From Brienomyrus brachyistius (Eukaryota > Chordata > Actinopteri > Osteoglossiformes > Mormyridae), in contig NC_064540.1 of assembly GCF_023856365.1 (NCBI RefSeq), positions 13,293,191 through 13,357,190 of the forward strand: a stretch of DNA of 64,000 nucleotides, written 5' to 3'. The position numbers were made by a program, and so were the translations under genes. How positions within the stretch are numbered: position 1 is the first letter of the stretch; every line of letters starts with the position of its first letter. A model generated the notes under the pieces. The model had not been told where the DNA came from. It saw nothing but the letters and a program-made list of their open reading frames with translations, and searched no databases. Positions 1 through 12,700 of this stretch are shown here, piece after piece.

Positions 1-204
1 TATTAGATCACATTGAGTTTTATGGGATTGTTCAAATATAGAGTTTATATCTTCCTTATAAGTTTCCAGTATTGGCTTAGTCATGTTACTATCACAGTGA
101 CCCTTAACAGGATTGTTACAACAGAATGTTTTTTATTAATAAGTTTTCATTTTAATTCTTCCCTTATACTGGGGGAACCTAATTATAACATTACACTTTT
201 TCAG

Positions 205-360
205 TTGAATTACCTGGGGGTTCAGCATTCGGGTTGGAATCCTATACGTTCTCCCCATGTCATGTTGGTTTTCCAGTCTGGCTGACTGGTGCCTGTAGCG
301 GGTGAATGTTTGTATGTGTTCTTGGTGATGGATTGGTATCCAGTCTAGGGTGGACCCCAT
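205..360 (+). repeat. degenerate SINE fragment
   Basis: It retains pieces of the SINE common in this window (gttctccccatgtc, then ggattggtatccagtc) but is heavily diverged. No target duplication seen. Confidence 0.4.
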
Positions 361-649
361 ATCTCTCTGGAATACTAATCAGGGCAAGTGATTGGATAAT
401 GGGTGAATAGATATTTTCTGTCGAGTGTGTCATTTTGTAATAAAATAAGTAATTGGACAAAGATATATCACTATCATTTGTAATCCCTAAACACTTCAAT
501 ACTTTTGTGCTCATGTATTAATGTGAAGGTCCAGTCAAGCTCAAATTAATCCCAAAAGGACAGCATGAGTTGAAAATTCTTAATGGCACAAGCATGAGAA
601 TTTGCAGCTGCATGTATATCTCATGATATTCTGTCTGTCATGTCCACAG

Positions 650-724
650 TATAACAATGAGATCAACTATGTGGAGCCATGCCTGAATGGGACGCTGGTT
701 CAGGCAGACCAGAATAACAAAGAT
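650..724 (+). CDS. cacna2d3: cacna2d3 exon 1 of window (VWA domain part)
   Basis: Phase 0 in and out, 25 residues starting [11 protein letters not shown]. The acceptor is tgtccacag and the donor gtgagc. It matches the VWA segment just after the MIDAS strand of alpha-2/delta-3. Confidence 0.92.
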
Positions 725-3700
725 GTGAGCTGGAAATCCTTCCACCTATAGTACAATGTTTCTCAAGAATTTAAATAAGGGATATTCTACCAGAAACATA
801 CATTACCTGTCCTGTATTGTTACAGGGAATAAAAGTCATATAATGCATAAATGTTGAAACCCAATTATATGGTTAATTTCGTTTTGTAAGCCTACAAAAT
901 TTTATTCGTATTGGGTAATATTTAGGTTTGCACATTTCTAATAAAATTCTCTGTATGCTGCAACCTGTATGCTCTTTGCGTATAATTCATCTTCGTCTCA
1001 CACTTGTATTATTAACACATGAACACTGAACAATGAACATGATGATCAGTGAACACTGAACAGCAGTAAGCAATAACAGTAAGCAACAACAGTAAGCAGC
1101 TAAACATTGCGAATATTACAATCTCAGTTCATGGACTGTACTTATACGCAGAGTTAATAGCACTTGGAAACGTGAACAGCACAGTACTGCATCATGAACA
1201 CACTGCATCATTTCTGAAAATGTAAGAATTCACGCCATTTGATATGGACACCTACATTTAGTATTCCTTTAGTGTAAGCCTTAAAAATAATTATCAGTCA
1301 GTGGCCAAAACACTTCTTTGTATTTCTAATAAACTGTACCGAACAAATGTCAAAGACATTCAATAGGCAATCATTCTAACATATACAAATTTGTCTCTGA
1401 CAGGGCCTGACTTTTTACGGGTGAAATGTGCACAAAATGTACCTTGTTCAAGCATAAAAATGTGCTGAGATGGCATGATATATGTTTCTCATAGACTAAC
1501 ATATGCTCCGTATGACTCAATGCTCAGATTCAAGAATTAGATCTTTTTCTCCCCAAGATTTTTAGAAGTGAAGATGTAGGTTTCTGGTAAAATGTCCCAT
1601 AAATCGCATTTTTCTCTTTAGCATGAATATTAGTTCTAATTTAAAGCTCTAATATTAGTAATAATTCTCTATTTTGTTATTATTCTATATACGTACATGC
1701 AGTCAAACTATGAAATCCCAACTTCTGCTACATTATCAGACTGTCCCGCTATATCAGTTTCCCTGGATCCTGTAGGATGCTGCTTATGTCAGCCCCAGTC
1801 ATCAGGGCTGCATAGATTCTTCAGGAAGACCTTTGAAGAATTTTAATTTGCTATCATTCATAACCACATTCTACAATAAATATGCATATGGCTCATTTGG
1901 GAAACAGAAACTGAAAGCGATGTTTGGGTTTGCATGTTGCATTGGTGTGAATGTGGTATTTTCTTTGTGATGAGTTTCTGCACTGTTTTCTTCAGCATTT
2001 CCGGGAGCATCTAGACAAGCTGTTTGCAAAAGGTACAGGCCTACTGGGGAATGCTTTAACCGAGGCATTCACCCTCCTAAAAGAGGTATGTGTATCCATC
2101 CATCCATCCATCCATACATACATCCATCCATCCTCTTCACTGTTATCTAGGGCACCTATTCTAGGAAGCACAAGCCACAAGGTAGGGAAAACCCCAAGTA
2201 GGGCGCTTTATTAATTTCCTTTTTTTATTTCATTGCATGGTAAAATACATCAACAAAAATAGCAAAGCATTTATTTCCTTCAGAAAATCATAAAATGGGA
2301 ATTTAACGGCTTTAACAATAAGAAAAGCCTATATAACTGAACATTTTTTTAATTAAAAAATATTACATGAATTTCCAAATGATGTAATCCAGTAAAGCTT
2401 ACTATCCTTATGCATGCATGTAATTTTCATATAATTTTGTCCATTTTCAGTTCAATGAAAGTGGGAGAGGAAGCTTCTGCAGTCAGGCCATTATGCTGAT
2501 CACTGATGGCGCGACAGACACCTATGACACAGTTTTTGAGAAGTTTAATTGGCCAGACAGAAAGGTAAGTGACCGAAACTGGCCGGCAAAGGGACATGTC
2601 TGCATGTACAGGTCAGCATAGCATCCCTGCCTGATGCTTGTGTTTCCCACACATATTAGCTGCTATATCTATTTGGTTTCATCACAGGATTTGGGATCAG
2701 GTCTAACCTGATTAATTTTGCAGCTGATGATCAGACTCTTCCTAAACATTAGCGGGACACATACCTCCTATGTAACATACATCCATCCGTCCATTTTCCA
2801 AACCGCTTATCCTACTGGGTCACAGGGGTCCGGAGCCTATCCCGGAAGCAATGGGCACGAGGCAGGGAACAATCCAGGATGGGGGGCCAGCCCATCGCAG
2901 GGCACACTCACACACTCACACACTCACACATGCACTCCTACGGGCAATTTAGCAAGTCCAATTAGCCTCAGCATGTTTTTGGACTGTGGGGGGAAACCAG
3001 AGTACCCGGAGAAAACCCCACGATGACATGGGGAGTACATGCAAACTCCACACACATGTGACCCAGGCAGAGACTCGAACCCGGCTCCCAGAGGTGTGAG
3101 GCAACAGTGCTAACCACTGCACCACCATGCCGCCCCCTCCTATGTAACAGTTAAAGAAAAAAAAAATGTAATACATTTTAAAATACAATACAGTACAATA
3201 AATAATTAAAACATAAATGAAATAGTGAAAATGTGAAAAAAAATTAAAAATGTAAATGAAATAATTAAAATCTGAAATAATTAAATGTGAAATGATTTCT
3301 TATAATGTCAATTAACTAAAATTTTAATTATGTTCTGAAATAAATAATTAAATACTATTAATTAACTTATTATGTCATTTATTTGTATCATGATCAGTGA
3401 TATATCTCACGCCATGAAATAATTAAATCTGTCATCAAAGCTGGTAGGTGGGACTTAGGGCCTGATCTACTCAAATCAATTGCTTTTGGGCAATTTTTAT
3501 TAGACATCGTAGACATCATGTTAGTCTATCAAGAGTAAGAGCAATCACTGGGGGCATCATCTGAGTAAAAATAATGTTCATGTAAGCGTTAAAAAAGTTA
3601 CCTCATAACTGCCAACCAATCATGAGCCAGTATGCATCAAGGACAAAATCTGATTGGAAGGCACCATTACAATGTGGTAAAAGGGTAGTAGCCTATACCT

Positions 3701-6700
3701 TTAGCATTCTGTGGCAGAACTAGCGTTTATATCTATAGTTCGGACTAGAGCTGTATAGAGAAAGACAGTTGCATCAACGAAAGATAAAAATGCTTGATTG
3801 TTCTTGTAGCCTTCAAATAGTTCCAGGAAGTGCTTGGCAGGCAATTTGAATGCATTAACTACAGAGTTCGGACATTGATTTTTAGTGATAAATAATCAAT
3901 AGATGCATTGATACAATATTTATGTAGCACACCAACATGTGCATGTAGTTCCATCAATATGTTTATAAAAAAGTAAAATTTGGTATTTTAAACAGCCAGG
4001 GTTACCTGCCTTGTTGGCATTTTCTAGGCCAGCGATTTTCAACCCATGGGTCGCAGCAGGTTTTGAAAGGGTTGAGAGGCACAGTCAAAATTGTAAGCAT
4101 TTTAAAACCAGCAAGCTCATATGCTGATCCATGATCAGATTTCCCAGCCCCAATCCCAGAATTAACCTATATAATTTATATATATAATTTTGTATTTAAT
4201 TTACAATTTCTAAATTACTGGGGTTCTTCTGCATTGTATTACATCAGCTGGATCAAAACAAGCGCTCCTACTTTTCCTCAGAGAGTCTCATGCATCCCAT
4301 AATTCTGCACTCTTTGGGTGCTCTCCACTGGCATAAAAACTGGGGCAGGTGTTGTGCTCTAAACTAACCCCCCTGCCACGGATTGCATCCTCTGATATCA
4401 TCGCTACAGTGAATAGTGAAAATTTGCTGACTTCTGATTGCTTGGTGTTCGGTTTGATGTCATATAATTTCCAGGTGTGACGGTGCAGAGTTCGAAGCTA
4501 ATTGCCAAAAGAAAAGAAGACAGAATAGGGAAAATATTGAAGCAGAATGACTTCAACATGTCAAACATATTTTTCAAGTAAATGAATCGTTTCTTGTGAC
4601 AACTGTATTTGCACAGACGAGCATTGTCGAAAAGAAAAGCATTACAGTCGCATTTTAATGAAAAAGTAGTAACTGTCGCATCTGCGACATCACACAGGAG
4701 GTTGTTAATGTGAACTTAAGGTTTGATTATAAAATACTATAATTAAAAAACTCACAGTACTTGTTTAAGTCTGATTAGGACAAGAAAAATTAAGTTACAG
4801 CGAGCGGTCACTTCTGTTGCACAGGAGAAGCGAAGGGATATTGCTTTTAAAAAGAGCGATTACGTCAGGGGAGGCGATCCGTGGCAGGAGGGCACCTCTC
4901 TGGTTCTCACATCAGATCAGCTGGATTGATTTGTCATGACTTTCAGTGTAATGTAACCGATCAGACATTAAATTACGTTTACCGACCGTGATGTGTGACT
5001 GACAGATTAAATTATTTCATGGTGCGTTATGTATAAGCAATCGTGAAATAAATAAATTACACTACGAATATTACAAGCATGCGACACTAACATTCAATAA
5101 TTCCAGGTCATATTCCAAGTTTAAATTAATCAGTTCACATTTGAATTATTTCACATTTTAATGATTTAATGTTTTTAATTATTTTTCATTTTGTCACAAA
5201 AAATGTTCCGTAGTTACTGCATATATCAGTCTTGTAAATTATTTGAACTACCTTTTTGACATTTGTTTCATACATCCGCAGGTGAAACTTACTTAAAGTT
5301 TTAATGTTTCATTAATTTGAAACAAAAACACAGCGTGTCAAATTCACTTACACTATTTAACATCGAATACTAATATTTGCCATAATCTTTGTAATAAATA
5401 AAACGAAGTTTAATTTTCAGTTTTATTTGAAATTAAAATGTTGTGTTAAATCAATGTGTTAAATTTGAAGTTATGATATTACTAATAAATATTCATCTAT
5501 TTGTTGTACATGCATGCTTTTGTTGTGCATACTGCAAGTGTTTATGTTACCTAAGTGAAGATGACCTCAGGAGTGTCTGCTGTCACCTGCAGATCCGTAT
5601 ATTCCCCTATCTGATTGGACGGGAGTCTGCCTTCGCTGATAACCTGAAGTGGATGGCCTGTGCTAACAAAGGTGTGATCTTTGTTATGTTCTCAGCACTC
5701 AGCACTGCACTGCACCATGGGAAGGCACCCACCCCCTTAACCATTTCACCATATACAGCTTCCAAACCTAAGCGCATATCAGCATCCCGGGCAAACAAAC
5801 ACACTGAGTAGGTAAAGCTGGTTGAAGGCAGTGGTTTGAGGTGAAATGAGCTTCTCTAGAGACTGAAGGGAAATTAGACTTGTATTCGGTACTGATGTCG
5901 GTCTCCTTTGGGAGCTCTTTGCTGACATAAACTGTTTGCTGGCATTCTGGCTGAATAGGTTCCAGTTTGAAAATGCATTGTGAGGTATATTGAGAAAACA
6001 CACACGAAATAAATGTGTAACACCTTGGGACACTCAGGCAGGTGCCACCGGAGCCTGACAGCGTCAGCAAGCCTCAGAGAACCTTTCTGTCACGCTCGTC
6101 AAGGTTTGTGCTTTGAAGGTGTATGGCCCTTTAAGGTTAACATTTAACAGGAATAGGCTGATGCCAGGTAAAAGTAAAAGAGGAAGAAAAGGTTATTCTA
6201 GGGAAGAATCACTTCAGTGTCTCTTGTTTGTATCAGTTCTGTTGTGCTTCATATCATATTATGTTATGTCGTTAATAGCATTGTGTTGTTTATTTCATTC
6301 ACACCAGCATTCACCCATGACCCTCAATCGTCAGACCATTTAGTACATCTGCATCATTAACCACGTGCTGATGCTGAACTGAAATTCTCTGGCAAGAACA
6401 TCCCAGATTACACTTGTACCAGAAGACATGTTCAGCTAGTCATCAATAGATCACTTATTTTGTATACTTTCAGATAATTCTGTGCATTGTTGGTTGTTTG
6501 CATTTGTTATTTACAGTGTTGCTGTGTATAATTTTAATATTCATCACAAAATGAGATGAAACTGTAGCTACCATTATTTGGGGACTTTGATTTTGGAAAA
6601 CGGGGCGGCATGGTGGTGCAGTGGTTAGCACTGTTGCCTCACGCCTCTGGGCCACATGTGTCTGGAGTTTGCATGTTCTCCCATGTCGTCGTGGGGTTTC

Positions 6701-9700
6701 CTCCGGGTACTCCGGTTTCCCCCCACAGTCCAAAAACATGCTGAGGCTAATTGGAGTTACTAAATTGCCCGTAGGTGTGCATGTGTGAGTGAATGGTGTG
6801 TGAGTGTGCCCTGCGATGGGCTGGCCCCCCATCCTGGGTTGTTCCCTGCCTCGTGCCCATTGCTTCCAGGATAGGCTCCGGACCCCCCGCGATCCAGTAG
6901 GATAAGCGGTTTGGAAAATGGATGGATGGATTTTGGAAAAGACACAAGAATTTCACACAGATGACATTGGGGGCAATATTTTCCCCAATTTTCCACAGAT
7001 TTTTAAATGTTTGAAAGGCAAATTATTCAACTGATGTTGCATTACACAACTTACTCAATCGATCAATAACCAGGGATTCAAATTGCCTTTCACATTTAAA
7101 TGAAACACATAAAAAGCCATTTGACTGAAAACTGTTTTCTGATTAATTTAACGTAGATGTCCCAGACCTGGAAATGCATTTGTTAGGTATATGTGGTTAT
7201 TTGTTTCTGAGTTTTGGGTTTGGTATCATTCACGCTGGTGATTAACCATACAGAAATCAATGTGCTGTCTTTAATCAGGCTACTTCAGCCAGCTCAGCAC
7301 CCTAGCTGACGTCCAGGAGAACGTGATGCGCTACCTTCATGTTCTCAGCAGACCCAAAGTCATTGATCATGAACATGACACCATATGGACTGAGGCCTAC
7401 ATGGACAGCACTGTGAGTAAAAGTACACACTGCTGTGACTGTATCCATGTTCATTGCATCACACTGTCCTGCACACAGATACAGGCCTGTAAGGCTGATC
7501 AAGGGTTAACAGGAGTTCTCCCAAAGGCTAACAATTTCACTTTGTCACAATATTATGTTGAATGCCAGAATTTGTATAGATAGTAATGCAGAGGGATATG
7601 CTGCAAAAATCAAGCATGTTGGTACATTACAACATCATTCCTGAAACATTATTTCTAGGTCACAAAGAAAGTGTCCCTTAAGTGTCCTTCTTTATAAGAT
7701 ATACACTGAATTCTTATAATATTCTAGCAGATTCTGTCATTGGTAATATTTGTTTTCCATGTTTTGTCTCCTTTGCTGTAGCTTCCACAGGCTCAGGTAA
7801 TCTTCATTTTGTCATGCATCTAACCTGTCATATATGTGATATATGTTTTCTTTCGGAGAAAATGACTGCTCTATTTTCACTCGCAGAATTAATTTAATAT
7901 GTGTTTTTCTAATGAGCCACTAGTTGCCACTATTGTACTGAAGGGCTGATGCAGTGTTATCAAAGCTCCCTCATAATTTTATTACTGTTTTTCACAGTAA
8001 CCTTGACATGTGCAAACTGCACAAATTTTAAAACAGGGAACTGGCCTCAGGGTAATTGTACCCTTTGAAATATTTAATGCTGACATGAAGAGAGTGCAGG
8101 GCCTCGGCGGGTGACACTCACACCTCCAGGGTTGTGGGTTTGAATCCTGCCTCTGTCCTGTGTGGACTTTGCATGTTCTCCCCATTTTGTACGGGTTTCC
8201 TCCTGCAGTAAGAAGACAGGTTAGGCTGGCTTCTGTCTCTAAATTGCCCTTTTATTATGATTGATTGTATGAGTGTGTATGGGCCTTGCAATGGATTGCC
8301 ATGCTGTTTAGGGGAAGAGGTTAAACGATGGATGGATAATACTGACGTGTAAATGTGGCTAAAGCTCGGAACTATCCCACGAAACTTATGACTAAGCTGC
8401 TGTGTGAAGGAAACTTCTGGTGGTATACTTTACAAGTTTAAGTGCCATTTTATTCTGAAAAAAAAAAAATGACAGTAAATGTTTTGTCCAGGCTATAGAT
8501 GAGCATTCTTACCATTTCAGTGAATGTTCTTACCACGTTCTGGAAAGCATTAAAGCCAGACTTCAGGCTTTTTCTCTCACGCCTTTTTCTACTTGAATAT
8601 TAAAATTTCCATTTTATATTCAGCTATTTAACACGCTACTTAAATAACAAATAAACAATAGAGTTACAGAGTAAGCATTAGTTTTATTCAAATACTAAGT
8701 GGACAGTATTCCTTTACACAACAGGAGTTACTGAGGAATGCAGATCTCTAATCAAGCAGTTCATTCCCAGGTAGCTGATACTTTCTGTGGAAGAGTTGAT
8801 GCTGTTAATGTTCAAGATATGCCTTTAGATTGTCTTTACTCCTAGAGCATGCTGATTATGCTCCACTACCATGTTTCCAGGGTGAGGTAGACAGAGGTAG
8901 CTTACACAGAACCTGGTATTTCCTGAGCTCCATTTAAGCAGGTCGCATGCACGGCCTCTGGAACGCATTATATCTGTATTAGTCCAACCTCTTTAGAGAC
9001 TTAACTGCAAGCAGCAGATATGAGGAGCAGGGTGATGCTGTACAGAAGCTGATTACCCAGCGACATGGGTAACAGGCCACTCAGTGCCAGGGGAGCCAGG
9101 CCTGGGACTGAGCGGTAATTTTTAGGCCCTCGCAGGTGTGCGACTTGCCTCTGTTACCCTTGACTTCCTCTCAGCGCCGCTCACCCTGTAATTGCGATGC
9201 ACTCGGTATTTCAGCCACTGAACAGATACATTAATCATTTTCCAGCTCGTTGCCTTTTATCTCTGGGAGGAGGGTGTAGGATGTAGGGGGAGGGGTGGCA
9301 CTTCCAAGAAGAGTCTGAAATTTAGAGATGAATGAACTGCTGGATAATCCTCAGGATTCCTTGTCTTATGGGTGTAGCCCTATATTGTTGGTGTTCCCCT
9401 ATATTCATAAAGCTATGTAATGAAGGTGCGCTCCACCTCCCAAAGTCTCCATTGTTGGTGGAGCACACCAGTTCTCTTGGCAGCCCCCTTGTTTCAATCA
9501 CCCTTACTGCCATCCGTGAGACATCAGTTCCTATTCATTCCCTGCTCTGTGCATGTGAGATTAATCTGTTTGTCTGATTGATTCCACAGTCTGACGAAAA
9601 GCAGAGTCCATTTCTCATGACAACCGTTGCCATGCCAGTCTTCAGCACAAAGAATGAGACGGTCAGTTTATGTCCTTTTCGGGTTGAGGTTCTGTCTTCA

Positions 9701-12700
9701 GCGTGTGTGACTGCTATAGTGCCATTGTCTCTATCTACAGAAGAACAAGGGTGTCCTCCTAGGTGTGGTCGGCACTGATATTCCTCTCCAAGAACTGCTA
9801 AAAGCTATTCCCAAGCACAAGGTACTATCGTGTCCTTATGTATGTGTAAACTAGTGGCCAGGTCTTCTATTTATCATCATCCTTTGATGTTTTTGGAATA
9901 ATATATAATATAATCACCTTACAGTGGGGTTTTACAGAATTGAAATATAGCATTTGCCATGTTTTCTAAGAGGCTAATCGTGAGCTTTAGCATATAGAAC
10001 TAGAAAATATACATAGTAACTCATACATGATGGAAGATTTTGATTAGTGACAAACCTCAGAGCATGGGGCAGCGAAAAGCGAGGTGCTAAGCACGCTGAA
10101 TGACAAGATCCACGGTTACCCCATGCCGCTCAATTCACAGCACATATATACAGTATACAGTAGCCAACTTCATTTTAAATAACCATCCCCTGCAGTAGTA
10201 TATGGCACTAGCTGTTGAAGCTGTGTGTCCTTTGTAACATGTAACATCCATGTCAAAACACACCAGAGGTAGCATGATAATTATGACTGAAAAAAGGCTG
10301 AGAAACTGTTTTTTACAATGCCGGGATGGTTGAAGTGCTGTGGAATGTCCTGCTGTAGTATCTTACAATTACTGTATAGCTCTTGCTTTAAAAGAAGGAT
10401 TAGCTAAGCAACAAAATTATTGCTTGATATCAAGCAACTTATGGATGATGAGTAAAATATCAGGTGTTGCTTTGTTCTGGCTGTCTTTCCAGCTGGGGAT
10501 CCATGGCTATGTCTTTGCCGTCACCAACAACGGATACATCCTGACCCACCCTGACCTGCGGCCACTGGTAACCACTGTGTCATCATGAATGAATTGGTGT
10601 ACAAAAGTACATGTTTCTTCAACCCTATCCTGCATTTCCTCATTAAAGTACCAAGATGGGAAGAGGAGGAAACCCAGCTACAGCATTGTGGATCTGTCCG
10701 AGGTGGAGTGGGAGGATAAGGACAATATTGTACGATGGATTTCTCTTTACACAGTTTAATGTTGTAGTGTAACATTTATTATATACAGTCGGCCCTCATT
10801 TATTATGGTTAATCAGTTCCAGACTCTACCGCAATAAGTGAATTCTTTATTTATAAATCGAATATTTTCGTGGTTAGAGCACAGAAAACCTGCTTACGAC
10901 CTTCTAAATACAGTTTTATTATTACAGAACATTATTAGACATGAAATAACACCCTTTAGTCACCATTACTGTTATGATTGCTGGAAGGGTTTATGTGGAA
11001 TCACTCCAAATGCAGGACACAGGAACATAAAATACACCAGAGGAATCAAACTGACAGAAAACAGCTGGTCACAATTGGGGTTGCACAAATGGTTAATAAG
11101 GGGGCGTGACACACAAGAATATCGTACAGGCAGGTCATGACAATTACACTCCTATTACCCAATATATTAGACAAAACGAGAGAAAATAAGACATTAGATG
11201 TTTCAAATATCATATTATTATTATTGTACTTTTATTTACGGAGAGCAAAGATGCTTCCGATGCGTCATTTTCACTGTCTCAATCAAATTTTTCATGAATA
11301 TACAAAATTCCACGATAGAGTGAAGCCGCCAAAGTCGAAGCCTGAAGTGGCGAGGGACGACTGTATTTTACATTTGTACTTTATTTTTTGTATAAATGTT
11401 TATGCGTGTGTATGTGCCTCTTGGTGTTAGCTTCGCAATGCGATGGTGAACCGGAAGACCGGGACTTTCTCCATGGAGGTAAAGAAGACCATGGATAAGG
11501 GGGTAAGACCCGACAGCAGAAACTATAATGTGATTCAGTTTTATCTTCAAGCTGCTTCAGTACATATTTGACCTACACAGCAGATTTTATCCCAATAAAC
11601 AGCTGAGACTCAAGACTTCATTCAAGAATGAAATGTGTTCTATCACTTTGAGCACTGGTCAGCAGAATAGGTCAGCTGGTTTCACTACTGTAATGCTTAG
11701 TAGTTGTGATTGAGAAGATGGGTGGTGGGCAGTGAAGTGGTAAAGCCATTAAGTGATCATGAGCTCTATAATGATTTTCTCAGGGGTGACGTAGCTCATG
11801 GTAGTGATATGACTTACGAACCCATCAGTCTCCAAGTCCGTCATGTCCAGATGCAGTGGCATCATTGTTACCTTATCCTTCCAGAAACGTGTCCTATTCA
11901 TGCACAATGACTATTACTACACCGAGATTAAAGGGACACCTTTCAGGTAGGTACATCCTCATATATTTTGAAAAAATAAGAAACATAAATGTGTGCTTTT
12001 ATAACAAATCTGTATTACGTCATTAGGTCATACTGTCTGTCACATTGTACCATGGGAAATTTCATTGAGGAGAAACTACACAGTGCGAGTCAGGCTAGAC
12101 TGAGTAGCAGTTTTGTTTGCTTGTTTGTTCAGCCTAGGTGTAGCTCTTCCTAGAGGTAATGGAAAATACTACTTTCGTGGAAATGTCACAGTGGATGCAG
12201 GTATGTACCTCTCTGTTAATTATTACTACTATAATAAACTTATATGTGCTTTACATTTCTTGCTGCTGAATTCTTGAAGATAGAAAATGTAATTTTTTTT
12301 TAAATAAAATTATTATTTAAGCTAGTGTTTCTCAACCTTTTCAACCACATCCCCCCATTCAGCATTTATAATGTGGCAGCCTGGGGGGGGAACATTATTT
12401 TTTTACTTAAAGCCACTATTTCTGCTTAAGATTCCCTTATTCCAGATTTAAACACAATTAAAAACTTTCCTCATTTGGAAAACAGCATTTTGCTGTGATG
12501 GTGTTAGTACTTCCTGCCATTCCATTCCAGTAAGTTAATTAAATGAATTGTGAGAATGCTATCAGCCAGGTGACTGAAACAGGTTGTTGGATAATGCACA
12601 GTGATCTCTATTGAGTTTTATTCCGCTAGGACTGCATGATCTGGAGCACCCCGATGTCTCTTTGGCACATGAGTGGTAAAGCCCTTATGTCTATATGCCT

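Noticed and set aside
5443..5811. 122-codon plus-strand frame
   Set aside because: It only overlaps cacna2d3 exon 4 and runs through its splice sites; the exon call explains the coding signal.
8120..8170. tRNA gene suggested by a B-box-like sequence
   Set aside because: The sequence continues into the SINE body and cannot fold as a tRNA; the same holds for the B-box-like motifs near 3070, 6640, 23375, 56815 and 61800.
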